Source: Moraxella cuniculi DSM 21768 (GTDB taxonomy: Bacteria; Pseudomonadota; Gammaproteobacteria; Pseudomonadales; Moraxellaceae). Taken from it: DNA of 64,000 nt. The stretch lies in contig NZ_FTNU01000003.1 of NCBI RefSeq assembly GCF_900156515.1, positions 1-64,000 on the forward strand. The letters run 5' to 3'. Below are positions 36,343 to 45,814 of this stretch, in pieces; the stretch's first letter is position 1, and every line of letters begins with the position of its first letter. Under the pieces are notes generated by a model. The model did no database searches and was not told where the DNA came from. It saw only the letters and a list, made by a program, of their open reading frames with translations. Position numbers and translations under genes: made by a program.

Positions 36343-37158
36343 TTAGTAGTTATTAACCACTTGACCAGCTTGGTCGACTTTGTCTTCAACTGGTGCAGTT
36401 GCATTATCACGGCTTGCTTGCTTATCAGCATCAGCTGCATCAGCACCACCTTGAGTTTTGGCGTACTCTTTACCAGCGATAATCGCATCAGCCATTGCAG
36501 TTACATACAAGCTAACGGCACGGATTGCGTCATCATTGGCAGCGATAACATAATCAACATTGTCTGGGTTTGAGTTGGTATCTACGATACCGATGACTGG
36601 AATACCAAGGTTTTTTGCCTCTTTGATGGCGATGGCTTCGTGATCAACATCAACCACGAACAACGCATCTGGCAAGCCGCCCATGTCTTTGATACCGCCC
36701 AAGGCACGCTCTAGCTTTTCCATTTGGCGAGTACGCTCTAGTGCTTCACGCTTGGTTAGCTTGGCAAAAGTGCCGTCTTCGGCTTGCTTTTCTAGCTCTT
36801 TTAGGCGAGTGATTGACTGACGCAGAGTCTTCCAGTTGGTTAGCATACCACCCAACCAGCGATGATCTACATAAGGCATACCAGCACGAGTTGCCTGCTC
36901 ACGAATGACAGCACTGGCAGCACGCTTAGTGCCAACAAACAAAATTTTGTTGCGAGCAGCTGCTTGCTTATTTGCAAAGGTCAAAGCCTCATTGAACTGC
37001 TTAACAGTATGCTCAAGGTTGATGATATGAATGCGGTTGCGAGCACCAAAGATGTATTGGCTCATTTTTGGGTTCCAAAAACGAGTTTGGTGGCCAAAGT
37101 GAGCACCTGCTTCTAGCAAATCACGCATTGAGATTTGGGTTGGGTTTTTGTCTGACAT
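36343..37158 (-). CDS. rpsB: 30S ribosomal protein S2
   Basis: 271 residues. Diagnostic blocks: [22 protein letters not shown] near the N-terminus, [21 protein letters not shown], and [24 protein letters not shown]. The start at 37158 ([10 protein letters not shown]) follows AGGA. The C-terminal tail beyond the conserved core is Ala/Asp/Lys-rich and poorly conserved. Transcribed from a strong promoter upstream and followed by tsf. Confidence 0.97.
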   Translation of the reverse strand: MSDKNPTQISMRDLLEAGAHFGHQTRFWNPKMSQYIFGARNRIHIINLEHTVKQFNEALTFANKQAAARNKILFVGTKRAASAVIREQATRAGMPYVDHRWLGGMLTNWKTLRQSITRLKELEKQAEDGTFAKLTKREALERTRQMEKLERALGGIKDMGGLPDALFVVDVDHEAIAIKEAKNLGIPVIGIVDTNSNPDNVDYVIAANDDAIRAVSLYVTAMADAIIAGKEYAKTQGGADAADADKQASRDNATAPVEDKVDQAGQVVNNY

Positions 37159-37330
37159 AAAAAATCCTAAAAGTTGGGTTACGCCTCCACGAAAACAAAA
37201 TATCAAATCTGCCAGCACGCATTCATTATAGTGCTAATGAATTAATCAAACCGACAAACACCCTGATATTTCAAAGACTCTCGTGTGTGTAGTGTTAATG
37301 AAAAATACGCCCATAAAAAATGGACGCATT

Positions 37331-37359
37331 ATTATAGCAAAAATTTTTGGCAATGACAA
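37331..37359 (-). promoter_or_regulatory. Sigma-70 promoter of rpsB-tsf
   Basis: On the minus strand: -35 TTGTCA, 17-bp spacer, perfect -10 TATAAT. It predicts an rpsB leader of roughly 160 nt before the start codon, long enough to hold an autoregulatory S2-binding structure as known in other gammaproteobacteria. Confidence 0.75.
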
Positions 37360-37385
37360 GCAATCAAACAGCCAACGCCACAAGC

Positions 37386-40300
37386 CTATACTGCTGGTTC
37401 AAGGTATTTTTCGGCCTCCTGCAAATCAACCGTAACCAAACTTGAAATGCCAGCTGTCGGCATGGTGATGCCTTTTAGTTCATCGGCAATCTGCATGGCA
37501 AGTTTATTGTGGCTAATAAAAATAAACTGCACATCACAAGCCAGCTCACGAATCAGCCCTGTAAATCGTGCCACATTGGCATCATCAAGCGGTGCGTCCA
37601 CTTCATCAAGCACACAAAACGGTGCAGGGTGCTGCTTGAAAATCGCAAAAATCAAACTAAGTGCCGTCAGTGTTTTTTCGCCGCCCGATAGCACTGCAAG
37701 CCGAGAGTTTTTCTTACCCTTGGGCTGTGCCATCAAGACCAAACCTGCTCGCCACTTGTCTGCTTTTGGCAAGCTGTCATCTTCCATCAAGCTCAAACTT
37801 GCCTGACCGCCACCAAAAACTTTGGAAAATAAGGCATTAAGCTGCTCATTGACCGCAGACAATGCACCCAAAAATAGCGATTTTGTTTTCTCGTCAATGG
37901 TGCGAATGGCATCTTCAAGCTTTGTCATGCTCTTTGTAATGTCAGCAATTTGCTCGTCCATTGGCGATACTCTCGCCTCAAGCTCGGCAAGCTCAGCGGC
38001 GGCGGCAAGGTTTACCGCCCCAAGTTTGGCAATCTGCTCTTTTAACCGCTCACGCTCGGCAAAATTATCCACAAATTGCCTGTTGGGATTGGCACGAAAA
38101 TCCGCCAACATTGCAGGCAAGTTAAACGCCTCATCAAAGCGGGTCAGCTCATCGGCCAAATCTTGCAGGCGACTCTCACCAACCGCAGTATCAGCACTGA
38201 CTTGAGCGGCGGCTGTTTGGGCGGCGGTAAATTGGTTGTGGCAATCGGTCAGCTCTTCTTGCAATTTTGCCTGCCCAAGCTGCAAAACCTTAGTGGCAGC
38301 TTCGTACTCATCGCTTGCCACTTTTAGCTCATGGCTTGTCGCCTGTGCTTGCTTGAATGTCGCCAAAAGCTCTGGCAATTTGTCATGCAGTTCATCTTGG
38401 CTGCGTTTGGTCGCCTCACTATCAGCCTGTGTCTTTGCAAGGCTTGTCTTTGCCATCTCAAGCAAGCGTTCGGCATGCGTCTTATTTTGACTAAGCGTGT
38501 TGATTTGTAGCTGCAACTGATTGTGCGTTTCGCTGCGTTGTTTTAGCAGTGCATTGACCTCATCGATACGCAGCGTTTGCACACTCATGCTCTGATTGGC
38601 AAGTGTGATAAGCGGAGCAAATTCAGCCAACTTTTCTTGGCACTGTTGCTGCTGTGCCTGTAGTTGCTGCAGCTCTAGCGACAATGCCTTTTTTTCTTCG
38701 GTCAGCTGCTCATGCTGAGCCAACAAGCTCTCACGGCGGATTTGCTCATTGTCAATCTTTGCCGTCAAAGTCGCAATCATCTTCTCGGCATGATGCAGTT
38801 GTACTGTGGCTGCGTTTTTTTGGGCGAGCAGCTCTTCGAGCTCAACTTTTGCCGTTTGTAGCTGACCACTTGTCTGCTTGAGCAGTTTTTGTTCCTTGCC
38901 AAGCACTTCTTCGAGTGCATTTAGCTCATCGTCCAGTTCAGCAAGTCGCTGCAAATGCTTGTTTCGCTGCACCAAAAACTCACCACTTTCATCGCCAAGT
39001 TTACTGATGTGCATCATGCCAAAACTGCCAAGCAGCCAGCCTGTCTTGGTCAAAATCATCACCCCAACCAATGCCGTACAATCAAGCTCATCAGGCAGCG
39101 TATCGCCAAGGTATAAATAGCAGCGGGTGAATATCTCAAGCGTCGGCGTTGCAATCAGCTCATCGAGTCTGACAAGATGACTGCTGACAGATTGTGGTAA
39201 TTTTGCAAGCAAATCACTGGCATACAATGCCGAAGCAATCACGCCTTTGTCGCTTTTTTTGCCTGATTTTAGTATCAGTTTCACACTTTGGGCATCGTTT
39301 TGGCAAATGGCAACAGAAGGGTTATCGGCAAGTCTCGCCCCCAGCCAAAAACCCAAAAATTTATCCAGCACTCCAGCCAAATCTCTGCCCTTTGCCGTCA
39401 ATGACAAAGCTGTCTGTAGAACTGGCAAGCTCTCCAATTCTTGCACCATGTCAGCATTAACCGCCGTATCTTGCTTGGCTTTTGGTGCTGGCGTATGTAC
39501 AAGTTTGTGCAAAATCTCATACTCACCCATCAAACTGGCGTGCTGCTTATCTTGGGCGGTGGTGGCTGCTTGGTGTTGATTGACAAGCTGCTGCAATTTA
39601 TCCACGCCAGCTTTTAATTCTTGCTCATCACCAAAACCATCAAGCCGCTGCCTAAGCGACTGTGCCACCGCTTGCTGTTTTTTTAGTTCAGAGGCTTCCG
39701 TGTCGGTATTGGCAAGGTTTTGTAACGCTGTCGCAAGCTGCTCTTCACGGTGCCGAGATTTCTCAAGACTCTCCTGCACTCGTGCCACCTGTGTCTGTAG
39801 CAACTTTTGCTCGGTTTGCAGTGCGTTTTTTTGTTGCATAAGAGCATTTAGCTCATCACGCTGTGTCTGCCAAGCGTTTTGGGCATCATTTTGGGTATCT
39901 TTGGCAAGCTCAAGCTCACGCTGTGCCTGCTGTGCCTGTGGCAACAATTCGTCCAATTGCTGGGTTAATTGCTCAAGCTCACTTTTTGTATGCTCAATAT
40001 TTGCCATCGCTTCGGCGTGCGTGTTCTTTAGGCGGGCGATTTTTTCATCATTTTGGGCAATGCTGTTATTAACCGTCAAAAAATTATGCTGAGCGGTTTG
40101 TTCAGCCATTTGGGCGTTATGATATTTGTCTCGTGCATCATCTTTTAGCCACTGGGCTTCTAGGACGCGTGCAGAATGCTCATCGAGCCGTTTGCGTGCT
40201 TGCCCAACTTGTGCCTCAAGAGCTGCCAAAACTTCCGCCGATTTGCCCTGCTCGCCCTTTTTTAGCTCATGATATTGCCAAGCCTCAAACAATCGCCGCA

Positions 40301-41009
40301 ACAAATCCTCATGGTGCAAAATGTGCAATTTGTCATTTAGCTGATTGTACTGCTTGGCGGACTCTGCTTGGCGAGCCAGCGTTTTTTGTTGCTTTTTTAA
40401 CTCGCCTTGCAAATCGGACAATCGCTGCAAATTCTCACGCGTCTCGGCAAGTTTTTTCTCGGTATCAACTCGGCGTGCCTGATAGCGAGATACGCCAGCT
40501 CCCTCTTCGATAAACTCTCGCAGCTGCATGGGGCTAGAATCAACAATGCGGCCAATCATGCCCTGCTCAATCACCGCATAGCTGCGAGCACCCAAGCCTG
40601 TTCCCAAAAACACATCAACCACATCACGCCGCCGCACTTGCTGACCGTTGATAAAATAAGTTGACTTGCCGTCTTTGGTTACTTGGCGACGCAATGACAA
40701 TTCTTGATATAGATTCAGCTCATGGCGAATGCCGTGCTTTTCGTCTTGGGTATGCTCAAACACCAGCTCCACACTGGCAAGGCTCTTGGCGGCACGACCT
40801 TCCACGCCTGCAAAAATCACATCGCTCATCGCCCCACCACGCAGCTGCTTGGCTGAAGTTTCGCCCAATACCCAGCGAATGGCATCAATCACATTGGATT
40901 TGCCACAGCCATTTGGACCGACAATGGCGGTGATGTCATGCTTGAAAGTGAAAGTCGTTGGGTTGGCAAAGGATTTAAACCCTGCCAGCTTTAGGGATTT
41001 TAATCGCAT
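37386..41009 (-). CDS. smc: Chromosome segregation ATPase SMC
   Basis: 1207-residue SMC protein. Walker A GPNGCGKSN lies in the N-terminal head (about residue 32), followed by a long Gln/Leu/Glu-rich coiled coil. A hinge sits near the middle, then a second coiled coil, and the C-terminal head has ABC signature LSGGEKTLTALSL and Walker B FCVLDEVDAPLDD. The start at MRLKSLKLAGFKSF (41009) is chosen by family alignment; the frame continues upstream without a better start. It compacts and helps segregate chromosomes, usually with ScpA and ScpB. Presence of SMC rather than MukB fits Moraxellaceae. Confidence 0.95.
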   Translation of the reverse strand: MRLKSLKLAGFKSFANPTTFTFKHDITAIVGPNGCGKSNVIDAIRWVLGETSAKQLRGGAMSDVIFAGVEGRAAKSLASVELVFEHTQDEKHGIRHELNLYQELSLRRQVTKDGKSTYFINGQQVRRRDVVDVFLGTGLGARSYAVIEQGMIGRIVDSSPMQLREFIEEGAGVSRYQARRVDTEKKLAETRENLQRLSDLQGELKKQQKTLARQAESAKQYNQLNDKLHILHHEDLLRRLFEAWQYHELKKGEQGKSAEVLAALEAQVGQARKRLDEHSARVLEAQWLKDDARDKYHNAQMAEQTAQHNFLTVNNSIAQNDEKIARLKNTHAEAMANIEHTKSELEQLTQQLDELLPQAQQAQRELELAKDTQNDAQNAWQTQRDELNALMQQKNALQTEQKLLQTQVARVQESLEKSRHREEQLATALQNLANTDTEASELKKQQAVAQSLRQRLDGFGDEQELKAGVDKLQQLVNQHQAATTAQDKQHASLMGEYEILHKLVHTPAPKAKQDTAVNADMVQELESLPVLQTALSLTAKGRDLAGVLDKFLGFWLGARLADNPSVAICQNDAQSVKLILKSGKKSDKGVIASALYASDLLAKLPQSVSSHLVRLDELIATPTLEIFTRCYLYLGDTLPDELDCTALVGVMILTKTGWLLGSFGMMHISKLGDESGEFLVQRNKHLQRLAELDDELNALEEVLGKEQKLLKQTSGQLQTAKVELEELLAQKNAATVQLHHAEKMIATLTAKIDNEQIRRESLLAQHEQLTEEKKALSLELQQLQAQQQQCQEKLAEFAPLITLANQSMSVQTLRIDEVNALLKQRSETHNQLQLQINTLSQNKTHAERLLEMAKTSLAKTQADSEATKRSQDELHDKLPELLATFKQAQATSHELKVASDEYEAATKVLQLGQAKLQEELTDCHNQFTAAQTAAAQVSADTAVGESRLQDLADELTRFDEAFNLPAMLADFRANPNRQFVDNFAERERLKEQIAKLGAVNLAAAAELAELEARVSPMDEQIADITKSMTKLEDAIRTIDEKTKSLFLGALSAVNEQLNALFSKVFGGGQASLSLMEDDSLPKADKWRAGLVLMAQPKGKKNSRLAVLSGGEKTLTALSLIFAIFKQHPAPFCVLDEVDAPLDDANVARFTGLIRELACDVQFIFISHNKLAMQIADELKGITMPTAGISSLVTVDLQEAEKYLEPAV

Positions 41010-41196
41010 GGTAATTACGCCAAACAAGTCCGCTGGCACTTTGTACTACAACAAAGACCAAGCGATAACACAGACCCTGCCATCAGACAGGGCAAACAAA
41101 AGTTGCCATTTTAACAAATTTTGGCAAGCGGTGCATGATTAGATTATCAGCAACGACAAGACACGCCTGCCAGCTGCTGACATTTATATTTTTTGA

Positions 41197-41691
41197 CTAA
41201 CGCCCAGCGGCTTGGCGATGAACTGGTACAGCTTCGATCAGCTCGCTTAATGCCCGCTGATATACATTGCGTTTGAAGGGAACAACCGCCGTCAATGGAA
41301 ACCAGTAGCTGACCCATTGCCAATCATCAAACTCTGGAATACTGGTATCAAAACGAATGTGCTTGGTATCTGCCTCATCAAGGTATAACAAAAACCACTT
41401 TTGTTTTTGTCCAATGCACAACGGCTCCTGACCCGCTCGCACGAAGCGTTTGGGCAAGCGATAACGCAACCAATCTCGTGTAACCGCCAACACTTTGACA
41501 TGCTCAGGATACAACCCAAGCTCTTCGTACAGTTCACGATACATCGCCTCAAGCGGTGTTTCGCCATAGCCAATCCCCCCTTGGGGAAATTGCCAACTGT
41601 CATGCCCTATGCGTTTGGCCCAAAGCAGCTGCCCATGTGCATTTACCAAGATGATGCCGACATTTGGACGAAAACCGTCTGCATCAATCAT
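41197..41691 (-). CDS. rppH: RNA pyrophosphohydrolase
   Basis: 164-residue Nudix hydrolase that removes pyrophosphate from the 5' end of mRNA and so triggers decay. N-terminus [15 protein letters not shown] and [11 protein letters not shown] lead into a full Nudix box ([17 protein letters not shown]). The later WLRYRLP is also typical for RppH/NudH. Confidence 0.95.
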   Translation of the reverse strand: MIDADGFRPNVGIILVNAHGQLLWAKRIGHDSWQFPQGGIGYGETPLEAMYRELYEELGLYPEHVKVLAVTRDWLRYRLPKRFVRAGQEPLCIGQKQKWFLLYLDEADTKHIRFDTSIPEFDDWQWVSYWFPLTAVVPFKRNVYQRALSELIEAVPVHRQAAGR

Positions 41692-41950
41692 AACTAAACT
41701 CTTTTTATAAATAAATTTTACCGAAAATCATCGGCATTTCCTGACTGCCTATTAAACCAAAAAACCGCCCAAAAGTGTAATGTTTTTTTGAAACAAAATT
41801 ACATTCGGCGAAATTTTCACCAACATTATCCCATATCTTTGACCAACTCATGGCAATTGGGCAGTAGGCACAGCACAAAACAACAAATCATTTGCCAAAA
41901 TCCATCAAAGCAAGTAAAATTAAGCCTAAATTTATCATAAAAGGTGGCTT

Positions 41951-42364
41951 ATGGCAGAGTTAAACGCAGAACTCGTATGGCAAGATGGTGTGCATTTTAC
42001 AGGCACTTCACCTTCTGGTCATCGTGTCGAAATTGACGGCGACAAGACCGCTGGTGCCAGTCCAATGGAGCTGATTTTGTTGGGTCTGGGTGGTTGTGCC
42101 AGCTATGATGTTGTCAGCATCATGAAAAAATCTCGCCAAGAGATTCACGATGTGCGTTGTCAGATGCGTGCTGTGCGTGCCGATGGCATACCAGCAGTTT
42201 ATACCGATATTCACCTGCATTTTGTGGTAACTGGCAAAGACATCAAAGAAAACCAGCTTGCCAAAGCCATTGAGCTGTCTGCCCAAAAATACTGCTCCGC
42301 CTCACAAATGCTCTCCGCTGGCGGTGTGAACATTACCCACGATTATCAGATTGTTGCCGCATGA
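41951..42364 (+). CDS. OsmC family protein
   Basis: 137-residue OsmC/Ohr-fold protein. The two conserved cysteines of the peroxidase site are present in GLGGCASYDV and AQKYCSASQML. The overall pattern (DGDKTAGASPMELILLGLGGC) is closest to the YhfA-type OsmC subgroup. It likely reduces organic peroxides or binds small reactive compounds. The last codons overlap the MAPEG gene start (ATGA), so the two are translationally coupled. Confidence 0.88.
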   Translation: MAELNAELVWQDGVHFTGTSPSGHRVEIDGDKTAGASPMELILLGLGGCASYDVVSIMKKSRQEIHDVRCQMRAVRADGIPAVYTDIHLHFVVTGKDIKENQLAKAIELSAQKYCSASQMLSAGGVNITHDYQIVAA

Positions 42365-42783
42365 TTGTCTCGTTATTTGCCACAACAAGCATCAAGCTTA
42401 CCATCGTGCTGATGATCATCGCTGTCTTATTGCCCTATGTCTGCACCATACTGTGCAAGGCTTTGGGCGGTTTTCGTGCCAAAGACAATCAATCCCCCAG
42501 AGAGTTTTTGGCAAAAACCACAGGGGCAGCAGCACGCCTAAATTATGCTCAGCTGAACAGTTTTGAGAGCTTGCCGATTTTTTTGGCAAGCGTCATCATC
42601 GCCCTGTATACCTTTGTGCCTGTTGAGATTATCAATATGCTTGCGACAGGCTTTGTGCTGTTTCGCCTGTGTTATATTTATAGTTACGCGGCCAATTTAT
42701 CACTGTTTCGCTCGGTGTCTTGGTTTTGTTCATTGAGCTGCTGCCTGATGTTGCTTATCCTGTCTTATCGGATTGGCATTTAG
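42361..42783 (+). CDS. MAPEG family membrane protein
   Basis: 140-residue protein with four membrane helices and the MAPEG pattern (ARLNYAQLNSFESLPIFLAS, then a helix pair with RLCYIYSYAANLSLFRS). Bacterial MAPEG proteins are related to microsomal glutathione transferases; function here is unknown. ATG overlaps the OsmC gene stop by four bases, and the gene meets coaX tail to tail with a four-base overlap. Confidence 0.85.
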   Translation: MIVSLFATTSIKLTIVLMIIAVLLPYVCTILCKALGGFRAKDNQSPREFLAKTTGAAARLNYAQLNSFESLPIFLASVIIALYTFVPVEIINMLATGFVLFRLCYIYSYAANLSLFRSVSWFCSLSCCLMLLILSYRIGI

Positions 42784-43535
42784 GCATTCTCGGTGTGGCT
42801 TGACAGCTTTGATTTGCCACAAAAATACCGCTGCAAACCCTTTAATAGCAGCTCTGCGTCAGTTTGTACGCCATCAAGATGGGCGGATAACATATTAGCA
42901 CCGCCACCTGTTAGAATAACTTCATAATCTGGGTACTGCTGCTGAATATTTTTGACCGCTGACACCACGCCAAACAGCACCCCATGATTGACCGCATCAT
43001 CAGTACTTAAGCCCAAAGACAGCTCATCAAATCGCCCTTTTTTCACGCCGATTTGTTGTGTGCCAGCATACAATGCGTGCCGCTGCATATAGACATTTGG
43101 CAAGATATAACCGCCCAAATGCACGCCTTTATCAATCACATCAATGGTTAGTGCCGTACCGCAGCCAATCACGCACTGCTGCTTATTGGCATCAACCACG
43201 CCAAGCATTTGTAGCCAGCGATCCACACCCAGTTGCTTGGGGTGATAGTGGCTTTTTAGCATTGGGTGGTTGTCATTGACTTTGGCAAATTCAAACGCCC
43301 TGCCGAACTCTGTCAGCGTATTGGCAAGCGTCTCATTAATCCGCTCTCCCAAGACGCTCGAAATACCGATAAATGCAGGGTCAAACTGTGCAAAACTACC
43401 AAGCAACCCCAAAAGCAGCTCATTGGGTGCTTTTAGATGCTCTTTGGCATCTGATAAGATTATTTTATCATGCTCAATCAGCCAATATTTGAGCCTCGTA
43501 TTACCCAAGTCCAACCACAATACGCCTTGCTTCAT
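42780..43535 (-). CDS. coaX: Type III pantothenate kinase
   Basis: 251-residue acetate-kinase-fold enzyme phosphorylating pantothenate, the first step of coenzyme A synthesis. Phosphate-binding LDLGNTRLKYW at the N-terminus, GVDRWLQMLG and the catalytic GCGTALTIDVID are all present. Directly downstream of birA (6 bp), a common pairing in bacteria with CoaX. Confidence 0.94.
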   Translation of the reverse strand: MKQGVLWLDLGNTRLKYWLIEHDKIILSDAKEHLKAPNELLLGLLGSFAQFDPAFIGISSVLGERINETLANTLTEFGRAFEFAKVNDNHPMLKSHYHPKQLGVDRWLQMLGVVDANKQQCVIGCGTALTIDVIDKGVHLGGYILPNVYMQRHALYAGTQQIGVKKGRFDELSLGLSTDDAVNHGVLFGVVSAVKNIQQQYPDYEVILTGGGANMLSAHLDGVQTDAELLLKGLQRYFCGKSKLSSHTENA

Positions 43536-43541
43536 ACACCC

Positions 43542-44423
43542 TCACTTAGCCAGCTGAACCATGCCTGCAAATACCGCTTGCACGCCATCGGTCGTATCAA
43601 TCAACAACGCCCCCTGCTCATCAATGCCCAGACAGCGACCTGCCTGATGAACCGTTGTCATATCATCACGCACATAAATGGCAATTTGCCGATTCGTCAG
43701 CACATGACAACGATTAAACTGACGGACAAAATCCGCCCTCGCTTGACTGCCATCGCACAATCGGTTGTGGTGCATGATCGCCTGATAAACGCCGTGACAG
43801 ATGGGCTGATACCACTCATGTGCTTGTGGCAACTTGCCAAGTGATGACTGCCAAATATCAGCCATGCTGGCCGCTTGATACAGGCCATCGGCAATCACAG
43901 GGCTGTTGGCAACATTTAGCCCAATGCCTATCACCACGCCTGTCAACGCCACTGGTTGTTTGGCAAAAACAGGTTCAATCAAAATACCAGCCAACTTCTG
44001 AAACAGCTGCCGATTATCATCATAAAACCCCACATCGTTTGCCCACTTTACGCCAATAAGTGGCAAATGCTCTTTTGTCCGCTCATGATTGATTTGTTCA
44101 ATCACTGGCAAGTTGGCAAGATAAAAACCCACAAGCAGCGACAACAAGCCCGTCAAACGCCCCAGCCCAAATCGTGCATGGCGAGTGTGCATCGGCACAT
44201 ACAAAGACAAAAACACATTGCCCTGCCCACTGAGCCAGCTGCGTCCATGTTGCCCACGCCCAGCACTCTGGCTGTCTGCGGTGAACAGCACAAATTTATC
44301 ATTATCAACCCTGCCCTCTACAACAGCATCAATAAGCTGCGTATTGGTGCTGTCGGTCAAAGGCTTATGGTGATGGTTTTGGCAAATCTGCTGCCACAAG
44401 TCATCAAAATCACTGTCTGCCAT
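43542..44423 (-). CDS. birA: Biotin--[acetyl-CoA-carboxylase] ligase
   Basis: 293-residue biotin protein ligase. The biotinyl-AMP loop reads GRGQHGRSW, with VKWANDVG and KLAGILIEP further on, and a C-terminal SH3-like domain (GIDEQGALLID). The start MADSDFDDLWQQ leaves no room for the N-terminal helix-turn-helix of E. coli BirA, so this is a monofunctional ligase that cannot act as the biotin-operon repressor. Sequence in frame upstream of 44423 does not look like a DNA-binding domain. Followed by coaX. Confidence 0.93.
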   Translation of the reverse strand: MADSDFDDLWQQICQNHHHKPLTDSTNTQLIDAVVEGRVDNDKFVLFTADSQSAGRGQHGRSWLSGQGNVFLSLYVPMHTRHARFGLGRLTGLLSLLVGFYLANLPVIEQINHERTKEHLPLIGVKWANDVGFYDDNRQLFQKLAGILIEPVFAKQPVALTGVVIGIGLNVANSPVIADGLYQAASMADIWQSSLGKLPQAHEWYQPICHGVYQAIMHHNRLCDGSQARADFVRQFNRCHVLTNRQIAIYVRDDMTTVHQAGRCLGIDEQGALLIDTTDGVQAVFAGMVQLAK

Positions 44424-44494
44424 AAAGGTTATTGCATCGTTCGGATAAATTTGCGTTATAATACCACAAATGTTAAAAAATAACGGAAAATAGC

Positions 44495-45295
44495 ATGATT
44501 TATCTATGGTTTGTACTGGCAGGCAGTATTGCTGGACTGTGTGCTGGCTTGTTTGGTGTCGGTGGCGGCATGGTAATTGTGCCTGCGTTGATTTGGATTT
44601 TGGCGTATTATGGCATACCCAATGACATCGTGCCGCACATTGCTGTCGGTACGGCACTTGCAACCATTATTCTAACCTCCATCAGCTCAATGACCGCTCA
44701 CCACAAGCGAGGCGGAGTTCGTTGGGAAATTTTTCGCCACATGGCTAAGGGCTTGGTGCTTGGCAGTCTGGTCGGTGCATGGGTGGCAACACTCATCAGC
44801 GGCGAAGCACTACAGGCGGTATTGGGTGCTGGTGCTGTACTTATGGCGATAAAAATGCTCTTTTTCCCCAATCAAGAAAAAAGCACCGCCAGCCCACAAG
44901 CTCCCTACCAGCAAGGCTTTGCAGGCATTATCATTGGTATGCTTTCGGCGATTTTTGGCATCGGCGGTGGTAGCCTAACCGTGCCATACCTAAGCCATAA
45001 CGGCATTGCAATGAAACAAGCAGTCGGTACCTCTGCTGCTTGTGGCTTGCCGATTGCCATCGCAGGTGCGTTGGGTTTTATTTGGTTCGGTCAAGCTGGT
45101 GGCACCACCACAGGCATTGACGGCTTGATTGGTTTTGTGCATATTGGTGCATTTGTCAGCATCAGCATTGCAAGTTTTATTATGGCAAAAGTCGGTGCAA
45201 AACTGGCTCATATTTTGCCTGCACAAACACTCAAGCGGGCATTTGGGGCATTGCTCATGATCGTTGGTGTACAATTAATCGTCAGTGGCTTGTAA
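44495..45295 (+). CDS. TSUP (TauE/SafE) family transporter
   Basis: 266-residue membrane protein with about eight helices. Both TSUP motifs are present: GLFGVGGGMVIVPAL in helix 1 and SAIFGIGGGSLTVPYL at the start of the second half. Related to sulfite, taurine or organic anion exporters; substrate unknown. Divergent from birA across 71 bp. A different subgroup from the TSUP protein in the prp cluster. Confidence 0.88.
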   Translation: MIYLWFVLAGSIAGLCAGLFGVGGGMVIVPALIWILAYYGIPNDIVPHIAVGTALATIILTSISSMTAHHKRGGVRWEIFRHMAKGLVLGSLVGAWVATLISGEALQAVLGAGAVLMAIKMLFFPNQEKSTASPQAPYQQGFAGIIIGMLSAIFGIGGGSLTVPYLSHNGIAMKQAVGTSAACGLPIAIAGALGFIWFGQAGGTTTGIDGLIGFVHIGAFVSISIASFIMAKVGAKLAHILPAQTLKRAFGALLMIVGVQLIVSGL

Positions 45296-45310
45296 TACGC
45301 CCCAATACAG

Positions 45311-45346
45311 CAAAACCAAGCGACACGCAAACGCCGCTTGGTTTTG
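45311..45346 (+). terminator. Terminator after the TSUP gene
   Basis: Perfect 12-bp stem CAAAACCAAGCG / CGCTTGGTTTTG with a 12-base loop followed by TTTTTTAA. Confidence 0.92.
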
Positions 45347-45641
45347 TTTTTTAATGAACAATAAGCAATCTATCGTTATTAATGATAAAATATCGTAAGA
45401 CAAACTGAACTTATAGATTAAATAGTTTAAAAAACTTAAAAATTAACAAAGTTTTGTCAATTAAGCTCATGGCTTGTAGTTTATATTTACCATGACACAC
45501 CCAAATCACAAACCTGCATAAACGCCTCCCAACTGATTTATCTCTTAATCAGCCGATTGCCAAATCTGCCTTCGTCCATGCCGCACGGATAACGGTGAAT
45601 TTGACATACGGCAATGATGGGCAAAAACAGACAAATTAAAA
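45347..45641. other. Intergenic region without visible gene
   Basis: About 295 bp between the TSUP terminator and the tRNA-Phe terminator. Left half AT-rich, right half of mixed composition. No open frame with supporting features, repeat or RNA structure recognised. Confidence 0.4.
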
Positions 45642-45667
45642 ACCCTCAAAGCAGCCGCCTTGAGGGT
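45642..45667 (-). terminator. Terminator of tRNA-Phe
   Basis: Eight-base stem ACCCTCAA / TTGAGGGT with a 10-base loop, followed on the minus strand by TTTTAATTTG, 8 nt after the tRNA 3' end. Confidence 0.88.
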
Positions 45668-45674
45668 CTTGATA

Positions 45675-45750
45675 TGGTGGCGAGAGGCAGGATCGAACTG
45701 CCGACACACGGATTTTCAATCCGTTGCTCTACCAACTGAGCTATCACGCC
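45675..45750 (-). tRNA. tRNA-Phe (GAA)
   Basis: 76-nt cloverleaf with CCA encoded. Acceptor stem GGCGTGA / TCTCGCC region, D-arm AGCTCAGTTGGTAGAGC, anticodon stem ACGGA / TCCGT with loop TTGAAAA (anticodon GAA), and T-arm GGTTCGA-like CAGTTCGATCCTG. Confidence 0.96.
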
Positions 45751-45761
45751 AAAGTGGGCAT

Positions 45762-45790
45762 ATTAAACCAAAATTTTATCCGCCTGTCAA
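45762..45790 (-). promoter_or_regulatory. Sigma-70 promoter of tRNA-Phe
   Basis: On the minus strand: perfect -35 TTGACA, 17-bp spacer, -10 TTTAAT, placed 11 bp before the tRNA 5' end. Confidence 0.8.
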
Positions 45791-45814
45791 GCAAATTTAT
45801 AGAAAATTTTTCAA

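Noticed and set aside
39580-40092. Long Ser/Cys-rich plus-strand frame opposite smc
   Set aside because: Shadow of the Gln/Leu/Glu-rich coiled coil of SMC; the translation is low-complexity Ser/Cys.
41073-41094. CCCTG/CAGGG hairpin between smc and rppH
   Set aside because: Short stem without a U-run on the minus strand, so not supported as a terminator.
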